DNA of 64,000 nt from Sweltsa coloradensis (Eukaryota; Arthropoda; Insecta; Plecoptera; Chloroperlidae). Shown in pieces: positions 24,470 through 37,100 of the stretch (within the stretch, counting starts at the first letter, position 1; each line of letters starts with the position of its first letter). The notes under the pieces were generated by a model, which searched no databases, was not told the origin of the DNA, and saw only the letters and a program-made list of their open reading frames with translations. The stretch is from NCBI GenBank assembly GCA_024449915.1, contig JAMZAV010000296.1:434001-498000 (forward strand). Reading direction: 5' to 3'. Both the position numbers and the translations under genes were made by a program.

Positions 24470-24650
24470 ATTCATTTCTCAATAACATTAATCGGGAAAC
24501 ACTCCCGTAGGTGTATTTGATTTTATAGAAGTCAATCCAGAAAAAAATCCATCCCATCTCGACCGGCAATCGGGAGACCGGGGTTCGATACCCCGCTGGG
24601 ATGGATTTTTTAATTTCTGGAGTGATTTCTATAAATTTAAGATTCAATTT
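24470..24650 (+). mobile_element. Fold-back element with tRNA-like core
   Basis: The centre (24557-24596) has a T-arm CGGGGTTCGATACCCCG with a perfect B box (GGTTCGATACC) and an anticodon-arm-like stem. It has no D arm and no complete cloverleaf, so it is not a functional tRNA gene. A perfect 15-bp inverted repeat encloses it (24542-24556 with 24597-24611). The arms continue imperfectly for about 40 bp (AGAAGTCAATCCAG against CTGGAGTGATTTCT). The left part carries CGGGAAACACTCCCG, the reverse complement of the GGGAGTGTTTCC motif found in five other places. Confidence 0.7.
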
Positions 24651-25992
24651 ACCGATCTTGGTTACGTACATGCTGTGCAATACTTTTTGTATGCAACGGT
24701 AAATATAGATTGTACTTAGACTTCATTTACAAGATTTATACCCTGCATTGCTAGCTGACGATAACGCGCATGCAAGCAGCGATACGATAACATTCCAAAT
24801 CACTTTCTCGTGTTTAGTTTTGCGTGTAATAAAATACCTCACAGTATTACAGCTCATTACAATATTGCACATTGCCCTATTAACCCAGAGCTAGGTGATA
24901 AAACACACTGTGCATTGTTTTGTTTTACTGCTTTATGTCTCATGTTTATGCAATTGCGGTAATCGTTACTTTTTAGAACTCTCCGAGACAACGAATTTGG
25001 GTTAAGTTTAAAGTTCAAAACTTACGATCGTTCTGTATTTTATGAGTAGATCGTCAATAAACATAATATTGTTTTCGCAGAAGTTCTCATGATACACATC
25101 TTGCTAAGCGTGTGTGTATTACTTGTGTACTGATATACAAAATGATTCATTACCGTCAGTAAACGTTATGTATTAGTTTAGAGTAACGTTTGTATTTAAA
25201 TATTTCCAATAGGTATTTCCTATTTACCATAGATACCTTTGAATAGCTCATATTATGTAGAAATAATTTTGTTTTGTTTGTGGACACTTATTTAAAAGTT
25301 ACATTAACCAAATTGGTTCTTGTGTTTCAGAAACAAGATTGAGTGTATTACGCCATGTCGTCTATTAACTCCTGACATCTTAAGATGTGTCAGCATAGAG
25401 AAACCTTTAGATTAAGTTGTGGGGTTCAAAACTCACCGACAGGCCTGCGCATATACCGTAACCAACATCCTACAACCAGCTCGATATTGGAATATTGGAA
25501 CCTACGTCGTTGCTTACGCAACCCTGACTAATTGGCACGTGAAAGCTATACATAAGGGAAGGTTGTGTAAAGTGACAGTACCAACTGACAAGTTAATTAT
25601 GCTACAACACGTGTAGTATTCGACGTTGTGCTATAGTTGACATGCAGGTCAACCTAAACGTAATAATTTGAGTTTTTATTTATTTAAATATCCTCTTCAC
25701 TTATATTGTCTCATTTACGAATAAGGAGAATACATTAACTGCACAATACAAAATATAATTATCAGTATTTGAATTATCAAAACGATATTGAATAATAACA
25801 CTTGCAAGCTCTTAATGCACGATAAGAAAACACTGTCGATTAAAAAATTCATAAATGTAACATTATAAATATTATTAAAAACATCTTAGTAGAAAACAAC
25901 TTAATTATTGTAAAAAGATTAAAGAATAGTGTTATTATTTTTATGAACTCAACTAACCAAAACTTAAACAATATAATATTTGAAGATAAATA
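24651..25992. other. AT-rich sequence, no gene seen
   Basis: Only short frames without recognisable motifs. Confidence 0.5.
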
Positions 25993-26158
25993 ATAACATT
26001 GACGGTATGTTTCGTCACGTCGTAGTGGTGAATAGTTTACATTATTCCTTGATTCTCGACGTATAGCGTCATTACTGTGGATGACATTTTCAAGGGACTC
26101 AAAAAATAATGTAAATTATTCACCACTACGACGCGACGAAACATACTGTCAATGTTAT
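25993..26158. repeat. Long near-perfect inverted repeat (54-bp arms)
   Basis: Arms 25993-26046 and 26105-26158 pair at 51 of 54 positions around a 58-base loop. The shared core includes GTATGTTTCGTC and CGTCGTAGTGGTGAAT. In plus-strand RNA the three differences would be two G:U wobbles and one A:C mismatch. A second copy of the sequence was not seen, so a MITE, a recent inverted duplication and a hairpin RNA source are all possible. Confidence 0.9.
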
Positions 26159-27225
26159 AATTTCTCTTCAATTATATCGGGTCGCGAAAGTAAAACTTGT
26201 GAAATAATATAATACTTGATAAAATTGTAAAATAAAATAAGACAAATGAACACAAATTTACAAAAACTTTTACAAACGTTGTTACCTGGGGGTTACAAAG
26301 GTTCTGGTGTAGAAAACACATTTTCGATATTCTATTAGTTAATAAAATAAAATCAGTAAAGAAAGCGGGCGTTCATTGGGGGACATTTCTCATAATAATA
26401 GGTTTGACACAATCGCCTTTGACAATATTTTACGTAAGTGCCGCATTTAAATCGTGACGAAATATTTAAATATAGATAAAATAAATCTAAACAATGTTAT
26501 GTTTTTATTGTTAGTCATAAATATTCATCCACATAAATATCTCCGACATCAAAAATTAGATACTAAAGTAAGTGATGTATAAACGTGGGTGTCGTTGAAA
26601 ATCGTGGACGCCTGATACTTTATATATTCGACACGCCACATATTTTATAATCGTATTTGATTAATGTTATTTATGGAAATCTCCCATCTTAGTAAGAAGT
26701 CAGCAATGTCAAGGCTAGACGAAAAACACGCTAAAGAATGTATAATGTATATCTTTGATACATAGTTTCAAACTGTGGAGATAGTTGTATTATTACGTGT
26801 ACTGTTAGAGCGATTAAACTTTGTGCGATGTACATTTATTTATGTTTCGTGTTCTGGTTTGTGCGGCTAAGCGTGTGGTCATAGCTAATTGCGAGAGCTT
26901 GCACGATATAGTGGATGTACAAGGCATCGCGGTATAGTTATTAACTAGCGTTGGGGCATTAATTGCAAACGTTTACATTGTCAGTTTCATCTTGTCTGAT
27001 ATCCGAGTATCGTTATAATGTGTTCAATATTACTCTTATGTTCGGTGCCCCTGAATGGAACGCGAAGGTTCATTTTTTAATCCATTCGTATACTTGTTTA
27101 TAATATGTGGATGTAAAAGTATACAAAAATGAAATGAATAATTAATAAAATATAATTATTTGTCGAGTGACAAAAAGTTGTCTCATTTCTTACTTCCTCG
27201 AATTGATTTACGTGAATTTGATCAA
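26159..27225. other. AT-rich sequence, no gene seen
   Basis: Nothing recognised. Confidence 0.5.
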
Positions 27226-27505
27226 ACGATATTTTGACATCAGCTTCAATTTTTTCAAATTTGGTGGAGGTGCCGGGTTGAAGAAACATTTGTTTTATGT
27301 AGTTTTAATTTTTTGAATGATTTTGGTTGGCTTATAAATTAGAAAATTACAATTTATATTCATGAAGAATTAGAAACTTTAGAAATTTAAGTAAATAAGT
27401 AAAACAAAAACTTTATAAATTTGGTGGAGGTGCCGGGTCTCACAAAATCTTATTTTTCATTTTCATTTTTCGAGTGATTTTCATCGACACAATACGTCAA
27501 AATAG
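27226..27505 (+). mobile_element. Dimeric tRNA-Ala-box element, copy A1
   Basis: Two perfect boxes, TGGTGGAGGTGCCGGG at 27262-27277 and 27422-27437, lie 160 bp apart. The order is ACGATATTTTGACATCAGCTT, box 1 with GTTGAAGA, TGATTTTGGTTGGCTTATAAA, GAATTAGAAACTTT, box 2 with GTCTCACAAAA, and CGAGTGATTTTCATCGACAC. The same order occurs in copies A2 and A3. About 30 bp after each box lies a related AGTGATTTT phrase, so the element looks like an old dimer. Confidence 0.85.
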
Positions 27506-28659
27506 TCCATTATTATTTAACTCATTTTGAGTTTGAGTTGAAAGTTGGTTCAATGTTTCTTCGTGTATGCTGCAGAAAGTCAAGTTTAGCGTCTTATTAG
27601 GCGATGGATTAGATGAAGTGGAGTCGAGGGGTGACTTACCTCAAACTCCGTGATACCCTTGCTACAAAGCGTGTTGAAATACAGGCCTGCATTCTATACC
27701 AAGACACACTACAAGCGTAGCATGACAAACAGCAGGCTTGCTTAGCTCCCTTCATCTGCCTTGCTAATCACATCTGCTTTGCCTGTTGCTTGTTGATGCG
27801 TGTACCAGCCTACAGTGTTATTAGTCTGAGCTCAGCCACAACCTCCTATATATATATTACTCCTTGCTATCTAGAAGGCAGTGAGCTCGGAAATATATCC
27901 CTCAATGTCGTCCCAGGCTTTTGTCCCCGATTGTCCCAACTCGCATTTCGAAACAAATCCTCACGAAAAGGCCAATTTAATTCATCACTCGCTAGACAAG
28001 GAAACATAAAAAGCTTCAAATAAAAGATATAATTTCGTTTTAAAGAGAAATGTTGGGTTGTAAATCTCGTGTTGTTGCGCCAGCGTTGCCAGATGTTAGT
28101 GGCGTTGTTTGCCGTCTCACTAAGCGAGGGAAACACTTGGCCAAACTGCTCAGTAATATCATCATAAACCAAAGCGCCGAGAAGAAATGTTTCGAGGCGA
28201 GCAGTTTAATAACAACAACATAAGACAAATAACTAGAGATGAAATATAATTATTTAGTTAGAAAGTTTGGGATAATTGTTTCAACCTAGAGCATCATAGA
28301 TCTTAACCAACTCTCGTCTACTAATTATCCAAATGGAGGAGAAATAACTAACAAAGGAGATGTTGTACAGTAACAACCGCAGCTCAGTTAATATCTGGCC
28401 AGTCTTCCAGATTTGTTTAATAAGTGATTTAAAAAAAATCCAAAATGGGTTTTATTATTTTTTTTAATCTTGGAATTTTAATTTAAAAATTGCCACAATA
28501 AAAGCCTATCCGAAGATAGTTTTCTCATCAGAATATTGGCTTAACTGAAGTTATGAAAAAATGGAAATAATAATATTACAACAACAATAAACAGTAACAC
28601 AATAAATGTTGAAAACTTATTTAAATGAGTGAATGAGTGAATGAGTGAAATGAGTATTC
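27506..28659. other. Unassigned sequence
   Basis: Short frames on both strands at 27790-28230 overlap each other and show no recognisable motif. No repeats noticed. Confidence 0.45.
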
Positions 28660-28955
28660 GAACGATATTTTGGCTTTAGCTTACATTTTTTTCGAATTTG
28701 GTAGAGGTGCGGGGTTGAAGACTTGTTAGTTCTTATGCTGTTATTTTATTTTAAGAGTGATTTTGCATGGCCTAAAAGATAAAAAAAATCACGATCATTA
28801 TCGTGAACGACCAGAAACTTTGAATTTCAGGTGAGATTTAAAATAAAATTGTAAATTTGGTGGAGGTGCCGGGTCACACCAAAACTTATTTTCCTCTTCA
28901 TTTTCATGAATTACGTTTTATAAATTCATTGTCAATCACATAATGCATGGAATTA
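28660..28955 (+). mobile_element. Dimeric tRNA-Ala-box element, copy A2
   Basis: Box 1 (28699-28714) has two changes (TGGTAGAGGTGCGGGG); box 2 (28858-28873) is perfect; spacing is 159 bp. GAACGATATTTTGGC, AGCTT, GTTGAAGA, GTGATTTTGCATGGCCTA, CCAGAAACTTTGAATTT and the CACACCAAAACTT after box 2 align with A1 and A3. A (GAATGAGT)n stretch lies just upstream. Confidence 0.8.
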
Positions 28956-31735
28956 ATTGGATAAAACGTAAATTACATTTTAAAATATATTTATTATCAA
29001 GCATGATAATTTTATTTTAATATTTAAATGGAGAATAGCAAGATAAAAAAAGAGAACGTCTTTTCAGCGCGGTTCACTTCCAGAGCACATCTTTTAATGA
29101 TGAAAACAGATATAACGAGAGCTGCCTTTCATGGCAACGTTAACTACGACATTGAGCGAATGAAATTCATAAATCCAGCGAGCCGTTCAAATCAACGTCA
29201 AACGGCGCGGACCTCATAGCCTCGCATTATGAAACACATCTCTTTGATGTTAATGAAACGTGAAGTATTCAGATTTCCAATTTGCTTCCTTAACAACTGC
29301 GTAGCGTCGAGTTTCATTAGTTTAGATGGGTTTTAACATGCTTATAACTGTGGAAAGGGTTAAAACGAGCAAATTAGTAAGTAGTTTTCCAGGAAGTTGC
29401 CAAGGATATACACTAACCTTAGAGGATAAATAAATGGGAATGGGTTGTTTTAATATGCGCAAATTCTTCTAATGGTAATGGTTTCTGCAATTAAAATTTC
29501 AAAAACTTTGTTTTTATTTCCAAAATTCATAAAAACATAACAAAAATTCTAAAAATATTAAACTTATGTAATCATGATTTAGTCCGTTCTCGGAAATAAT
29601 TCCCTCTTAACCTATCTAAATTCTTAAAAATTGATTCCGGATGTAATAACTCTGTAGTGGGAGCGTTTGCTTCTTCCCGTATTCCCGTACCCGGAAGGAA
29701 ATATTAAGCCGAGCCGAGTGTGGCTAAGTTACAATACTTTTTATTGTGTGTTTTTGTTACAAGTATCTCGCGGGCCTAACCAACTTAAAATGAAATGAAT
29801 GCTCTTATCCTTCTCGGTTGTAACTCCATATAACTGTAAAGTGTTTTATCTAACAGCCTAAGGACTGCATGGTGAGTAAAACTTCAACTACCCTTTCACT
29901 TTATATCTAGTTCCCGAAACTGGAGCATTTATGAGGAAAGTCCTATGATAAACCTTAGTTATGTAGTTGAAGTTTAGTATTGTGTATAATAAATAACGGT
30001 TAAATCGCATTTGCCGCTCGTTAGTAAATGAAGCACAAATGTGGCATAGCATTAAAGACGGGTTTAGATTTAAAATATGTTTTGTTTCTCACCGATTGAT
30101 TTTATTGGTTTATGATATTCCTGTTTTTATTATTGTATTATATTTATTTTTATACATTAATAGTTATGATTAAGACATGCGTTTGTATTATACAACGCTT
30201 CATTTCTAAGTAGTGACTATTTTTTCCATTCAATTGCCCTTTAATATAAATAAGATTTTATAACTTTATAGAATAATTGTAAACCAAATTAAATTTAAAT
30301 TAATACAAAATGATTTTCTCAATTAAGTGACGTTAATTTATTTAAGTAACACAATGGAGTATATTTTTTTGTTAGAAGAGCTGAACATATTTATTCCAAA
30401 ACTTTGGCATGCAATAAAACTGTCAAAACGTATAAATCAACCTTCATGTTGTCCTTTGTGGATTGCATAAGAAGAACATTAACACAATAAAAGTCGCCGT
30501 TTTTAGCCGTTTCCTACAGTTCCCATTTTGATATTGTTTTCAAAAATCAAATCAAATCTCTTCTATTTCACATCTGAATATAACATGTTCTGAAACGTTA
30601 GGAACTATTTGATTAGATATCATTAAAGTTATTAATGAACGTAAAGAGTAATCATGAAACAGACTTGACCTTGGACCCTTCCCAAGGTTGTCTGGTATTC
30701 TTCACTTCCCAGACTTGCCGAAAGTTCCCCCTTTCTTCGCGCCTGGCGGGAGGCTAGCCGAAGCAGGGATCGCCTCGCTCGTTTACTGCTTTATGACCTC
30801 CATCCAATGTTTGGTATATATCGCCAAGATTTACAACTACTCGCTAAGTTACGGTCAGTTCCCGGCCAAGTTAATCGAGCTTCATTAACTGTTGAATGTC
30901 GGCGGTAAAAGAACTGATTTTATCTACTCTATTAAGTTTGTATAATGCGGTTTCCACACCCTCGGGTGCAAGAGATTGGATTAGCCCAGAGCCAAGATGG
31001 CCGACAAAACTCAATTCCTTATATCTTTTCTAGCGGTTAAAAGTATGAGTTGGTTATAAAATACTAGTAGTGAAATCGTGTTATGTATGATGATTATTTC
31101 TAATTATGCAACGGTGGATATTTTAATCTCGCAAAGTCATGATTTGGTGCATCTCTAAATATTTTACTATTATGAATACAAAGCAGATACATTTCAATAC
31201 TAAATTACTTTACATTATTTTGTGCTGTATTTGTTGTAACTAAAGCGTCCATCCACTTGTTCATATTCAGGTAAGATGTCGACTTATATATTATATTCAC
31301 ATTCTTTCATTTACATTTTCATTTTTTACAGGCTGTAACATTGAGGCATAAACCTACAAGTTATGCATTTTTCATCATGGTTGCCTTTCAGACTGGGATA
31401 AATTATATTTGTGACACCAAATTTCCTTTTTAAATACGTATTTTGTATAATTTTTATTTTTATATTTCTATTTTTTTATTTTAACAATTTCATTGTAAAT
31501 TACATACAATTTTATTAAATCGAGATTGATTCATGCATGTAATTTCTAACTCTTACTATACCCAAATGACAAACTTAATTTGATGTTACTTGTGATATTG
31601 TTTGTCATTCTATGATAATGCTGATTATAAACATTAATTCAGTTTTGAAACATTGCTGTTTGTATAGCAGATTATCGTTCAAGGTAGATGATAAACATGG
31701 CTTTTAAGCTTTAGTCTCGTTTATGGTCATTACGT
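28956..31735. other. AT-rich sequence, no confident gene
   Basis: The frame at 30688-30888 lies in a GC-richer patch but has no recognisable domain. At 30997 an ATG in the good context GCCAAGATGG opens only 20 codons. Nothing here is supported as a gene. Confidence 0.45.
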
Positions 31736-31737
31736 AT

Positions 31738-31800
31738 TTAGTGGCCAGAGTTACCGCTCGGAAAATGGGAGCACAGGGTTTGATTCCCAAAGGAGACTAT
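31738..31800 (+). mobile_element. tRNA-like sequence (SINE head or tRNA pseudogene)
   Basis: CAGGGTTTGATTCCC (B box GGTTTGATTCC at 31777-31787) forms a weak T arm. TAGTGGCCAGAGTTACCGCT stands where the D arm would be, and CGCTCGGAAAATGGGAGC where the anticodon arm would be. The acceptor stem does not close properly. Confidence 0.45.
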
Positions 31801-34167
31801 TTTTGTAGCTTTTTGTTTTGGATACCGCAACTACATTAAATCTAATATACCATTCAATATTAATATATAATCAAACTATTCAGAATATTCTGAAGGGGAA
31901 CAACTTTTCATATTTGATCTTATTGTCCCGTCAAAAAGCATAATCATAAAGGTTCATTTTTTGTTCATACTTAACAATGGTACACATTTTCACATCACTC
32001 CAAAGAAATAGTTCATGATCAAAGATATATTTTGATTGTTGAATACAATCATCAATTCAATGGTATTTTACTCTTGTTATGTTAATCCAGTCGTTCTGTA
32101 TGTGTATTCATGAAAGTAGAGTGAGTAAGCTTATGAGCACGCAACACGTAATAAACATCGCCCCAACCAACACGCTACCTTTGTGTGGATCTAGGACACA
32201 ACAGTTCTTATTGTGTACACCGAGCACTTAAGCTTTCACGTTATAATAATACTCAGTAAATATATTCCGCTCTTTACAACTCATTAATATCTTTCTTGGT
32301 GGTTGTTCTAAATCAATGGAGAGATGATGGTGATTTGGCAGGTTGAATGACGTCAACAGATGCCACTCCTTCAGACCTTAAGAAACAGCGTTAGATGAAC
32401 AAGAAAAACACACGACATAATTTAAATAAAGAAACACAATACCTTTGTTTTTCAAGTGATTAGTTACAAAGTGACAAAATGGAATATTCGAGGCGGAAAG
32501 TAGCCTGTGGATCTTTTGTCTGATAACAAAACAATAAAAAAGTGGAAAATGTGGTGAGCTTGATCAAGTTCTCAATCCATCAACAAAAACACGACATTAT
32601 AATAATAACTGAGGTACATTATTGGAGGATACCATTTGTGCCTCGTTTATAAATTTTGAGGAAAGTGTATGTGACAAAAAAGTATTAATTTTTGTGTGTA
32701 TCAAACTTTCAGTAAGCCGATTAATGTCAAACAATGACGGGAGTTTAAAAAAAAAACTAATGGAAAAAAGCGAAGCTTTGAAGAATGGATACCTAAAGTG
32801 CAAATGGTGGTGTGTCAAACAAATTTATGTAGACACCGTTTACTTTAAATTCTTGATATGTTTTGTATTTGCCATTGAGATTGTGGTTAAACAAGATAAA
32901 CTGAAACGATTTGGTTTAATAAGTTTCAAATGAACACATGAAAACTTATCATCGAACTTCCACGTCCACTTCACTAGATGAAACCCCATTATCTTCTTCT
33001 GTGTTCTGAATGGTATGAAGCTTAACAGATAATTCCCACTCTATATTTGCACGCGAAAAAAACTCATCCCGGGTTTATCAAACTCATAATTCACCCCCCC
33101 CCCCCACCCCTCGCTTCGCTATGTCCGGCATGCCTCCACGTTCATATTACCATCTCACTTCACAAATGTGACGTCAGCAAATTGAAGCCAGAGGCCATGA
33201 TCATAGACACATGATCGCATAATGACAGGTTCAGAAGTGGAAAGACAATTACTTATATTAATAGAGCCAGCGCTCGAAAACAGATTGGGGTTATTCTAAT
33301 AATAATCTGAACTAAATTATGAAGGCGTAATGGCATAGACTAGAGGATGATGACAAAAACGAAATTGAGACTGTCTTCTTGAAAGTTTCGGAGGAAATTG
33401 TTGTAAGTGCACACAATATTTCGATAACGATGTAGTATAATTGAACCGTTTCCGAAAATGAAAGTATTATACAAAACTCGTTGTCATTATAGACGTGAAC
33501 GGTGAGATGGCGCCCAATATTTGATAGAGTAGTTTTGAACCATTATCTTTTATTATGATTTGTTTTTATAGACGAACGAAAGCGAGGTTTTTATTAAGGA
33601 AATCACTTTTAGAAATGTTTCGCTATAAGAATACACGTCATATTAAATGGGAGCTACAAATGTGGGGCCATAAACTTAAATAGCGTTCCACTTCTGCTGT
33701 TGTTTTACAACTAGATAAACTCATAACTTACATTGAGTTTAGTGACAGAGATAAGATGTGCTGACGAGCGGCTGCAGATTTAATATATCGTCACAAGAGA
33801 ACAAAAATTATTTCGTTGTTAAAAATCTTGCAACATAGTCCATAATTTCTTACCATAAAGATACTGTATCTTTACAGTGTGAAATGGAGTTATATGTTTT
33901 TTTCATAACGATTGCCTTGCTTAATACAAAAACACACATATTTACTAGTCAAAGCAACATATTTTCCTAGTATGCTTGAAATCTAAAGACATGCTATTAG
34001 TTGGTGATATCGGATGTGGATATATATTTGAATTGTGTAAAATAATTAAAAACCCACTTCACTTTTGTTGTGTTTCAAAGCAAAGTAGTAAAATTATGAT
34101 AATTGTATGAAAAAAATAATGTGTTAGCATTTATTACCATTACCATAGCATATATTATTTATATTTG
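31801..34167. other. AT-rich sequence, no confident gene
   Basis: A 103-codon frame at 32622-32933 (+) overlaps an antisense frame. It has no recognisable domain or codon pattern, so I do not call it. A 14-base C run lies near 33092-33105. Confidence 0.5.
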
Positions 34168-34245
34168 TGTTACCACTGAAAATCGTTTGTGTGACTGAGT
34201 GGATAGACTCTAAATACGGATTTGTTTATTATTTTTATTTATCAT
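34168..34245 (+). repeat. Dispersed repeat R, copy 3 (partial)
   Basis: CACTGAAAATCGTTTGTGTG, CTGAGTGGATAGACTCTAAA and TACGGATTTGTTTATT match the right half of copies 1 and 2. Confidence 0.5.
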
Positions 34246-36005
34246 TTGTGAACCAATAAAACAAATTGTAATTCGATTGTAGGTAACAGTAGTTGAACAG
34301 CATCAGTTTCCAACCACCTGTGTTAAAACACCTAAATCTCAACCGCAACTAGCTAGCTGGCAATGTTTCTCGTACGTGGAAACGAGATTTACGCCATTTT
34401 ATCCCCACTTTAACATCGCACAGAGTTGGTACTGCTAAAAACCAGTTTTATTGCAGCGGTAATCAACGTTTTATCACCCATGGTCGCACTAAACATTCTA
34501 AAGGGTCTTGCTTCACTCGAAATTTGAGAGTTAAAGTGACCACCGTAGGGATTTAATGGATTTATGTTGATTAAGCAAAACTAAAACCAGATAAAAGCTT
34601 CCAACATCACCCATTACCCCTACTCTCGTTCTGTCGTGTGTTATTTCACTTTCACCCCCAGACTCAAAGGATCGGGGGGGGGGGGAAGGGGGAGGATTAA
34701 AAGACAAAATAGATTCATAACTTTCCTCTATGCCAAAGTAGTGGCCATTTAAAACGTTTAATTTCGAAACTTTCTCATTATTAAATAAATCGGCTTGAAA
34801 CCCAGTTGGTTTATAAATATAAATTTGTCTTATAAATAAAAATTTTGCAGAAAAGGTAAAATGATATTAAAAATAAACTAATTGGACTAACACTGTTCTT
34901 AAAATATAGTTGTGATAGTAATAAATTTAAGAACAGTATTTAGTTCACATATTATTGCATTTTTAATGTGACGCCATCCTATAGGGGGCCCTGTATTCTA
35001 ACAACACACATACCATTGGAGTTCAGTGAGCAGTAAAGAACAGCTAATACTGCTAGGTGCGCATAGATTACAACTTGATTTCTATATTGGCCAAGGTTTC
35101 ATATTAGTCCTTGAAACTCCAATTGACTGTAACAAGCGCATGTCGATACACTAAGTGCTTTGAATACATTAAACGAGAATTTTACACGAAAACACGGCAA
35201 CCTTCTTAAAGAACACTAGTCATATTATACGACGATTCTAGCTTCAAACGGTAATTTTATTTTAATTTATTTCAAACTCCTTAAAAAAGCCTAATCGTAA
35301 AATATTTCAATACACGCCGATTATATAAAATATGAATTATTTAGGTAAAGATCATGTAATGTTGGTCAGGCTGGGTATTGCAGCTTTATGAAGTGGGTTG
35401 TACGGTTGCTTTGTTCCCCGACGACATAAATATTTCAATAACGGTCTGGATTTTCTTTTACTGCATTTTTATTTTTTGTTTGATCTGAAATTCACGTTAG
35501 CATATTAATCAGCAGGAAAAATACGTTGATGAGAAACAACTACATCCATATTTCGTTAGTGAAAAACTCTTCGCGTCAAGATTGATCATGCCCGATTGTT
35601 GATTTATTAACTTTTTATATGAGATATATTGCTAAGCTTTATTTACAACAGAACACAAATTTCCCAATTACAAGTGGAAAATATTTCCAATATTTACAAT
35701 TTAATACATTGAAAAATGTATGTGTATATAAATAAGAACCAATAGTTTTTTTTAAATATATAGAAACAATATCCTTGAGCTATGGGAGCATTCAAATACG
35801 TAAAAACCATAGATAGGTGCGGAATAGAGTTACGTAAAAGCTCATGTAAATCATTATCACATAATTTATTTTAACAATCCTGTTTTGCTCTTATTATTTT
35901 AAAAGTCCTGTAATATATTATGTTATATTGATTACCACTTTGTAAGTGGTTTGTTGTCGATTGATTGTGAAATGTTTATTGATATTAGACTTGTTGCTTT
36001 TTTCA
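34246..36005. other. AT-rich sequence, no gene seen
   Basis: Contains a poly-G run (about 34675-34684) and nothing else recognisable. Confidence 0.5.
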
Positions 36006-36010
36006 ATCGT

Positions 36011-36032
36011 TTTTGGTGGAAGAGCCGGGCAC
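36011..36032 (+). repeat. tRNA-Ala-complementary box, degenerate single copy
   Basis: TTTTGGTGGAAGAGCCGGGC has two mismatches to the box. The flanks do not match the other box elements. Confidence 0.5.
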
Positions 36033-36671
36033 AGACAATTAAAAATAATGAGTTTTTTAGTCGTGAAATCATGATAGGGAATGATTTGTGGATCGTTATA
36101 ACATTCCCAAGTCAATGTTCATAATTTGTAATACGGAGGGTGTTTTAGTTGGTTCAACACACAGCTGATAATTACGCGAATGTGTAGTGTATGTATTTAT
36201 TGGATTTTTCACAATGAAAATACAAAATTTAGATTTATTTGCTCTACTACAGTAAAATTGCGAATATGAAAGAGATGAAGATAGAGTGATCGACGGTCGG
36301 AAATCTGAAACAAGAAATATGATTCAGAAATAAGTACACATTTTTCCTCGTGTACCGGTATCTATAATACACAGTTTGTATGTTGTAGGTCCGAAGTTTA
36401 TGAAACGAAAGCACTGGGCGTTTAAACCGGCGTAAGTAGTGTTCATAAGTTATAATGTCCCTCTATATTTTCTATGTATCTCTTGTATTGCCTTAGTAAA
36501 TGTGAAAGGCAACAATCTAATGGCGATCGCTTTGTCTCGTTGACAAACAAATTTGAACCTACATTTTTAACAGTTATTGCTCTCACTTTATTTGAAACAA
36601 GGCCAGTTTTATTATTATTGTATAACTCTGTAAGTATTGTCGAATGTTCATTATTTTTTTTTAAATGTTGA
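36033..36671. other. AT-rich spacer between two boxes
   Basis: No coding or repeat content recognised. Confidence 0.45.
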
Positions 36672-36692
36672 TTTTGGCGGAGGTGCCGGGTA
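36672..36692 (+). repeat. tRNA-Ala-complementary box, single copy
   Basis: TTTTGGCGGAGGTGCCGGGT has one mismatch (C for T). It is preceded by GTTGATTTTGG, like the TTCGATTTTGG of the 45.2-kb copies, but the downstream sequence is different. Confidence 0.65.
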
Positions 36693-36939
36693 TAGATTTT
36701 TTATTATTTTTTATTTTACTTCTATTTTATTCAGTTATAAAAGCAGATTTACAACGGATAATTTGCCCTGTCGTCTTGATAACATCTTGTTTTACTGACT
36801 TAAAATTGAGTAAACCACAATATATTCATTTTATAAAAGGTTAAAGTTAATAACGTTAGATTCTGAGACATTTGCGTAATCCAATATCATGCAAAGGTAA
36901 TGGCGGCAAGTTAATGCCAACTTTGTTTAACCTTCTGAT

Positions 36940-37100
36940 ATTGTGTTCACTTTCATTTCTTTGCGTGGCTCGGCTGAAAGTTGAAAGGGTCAAAGGGATG
37001 CAACGTTCTACCTTCATGTCTGTCTGTAATGACACAAAGCCTCATGCAGCACGCTAGTGGCTCACGTGGTATACCTAACAATAAGGAAGTTGTCTTTGTA
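36940..37100 (+). repeat. Dispersed repeat Q, copy 1
   Basis: GCGTGGCTCGGCTGAAAGTT, GAAAGGGTCAAAGGGATG, CTACCTTCATGTCTGTCTGT and CACGTGGTATACCTAA recur in the same order, on the opposite strand, at 45600-45785. The short frames here on both strands are repeat-derived. Confidence 0.6.

Noticed and set aside
24557..24600. Functional tRNA gene
   Set aside because: T arm and B box are excellent, but there is no D arm or proper acceptor stem. Those at 31.74, 37.79 and 41.66 kb are also incomplete.
27262..27437. Box as a conserved exon encoding FGGGAG or LVEVPG
   Set aside because: The box appears in all reading contexts and both orientations with stops nearby and no consistent splice sites. A nucleic-acid function fits better.
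32622..32933. 103-codon open frame
   Set aside because: Low-information AT-rich frame overlapping an antisense frame; no domain seen.
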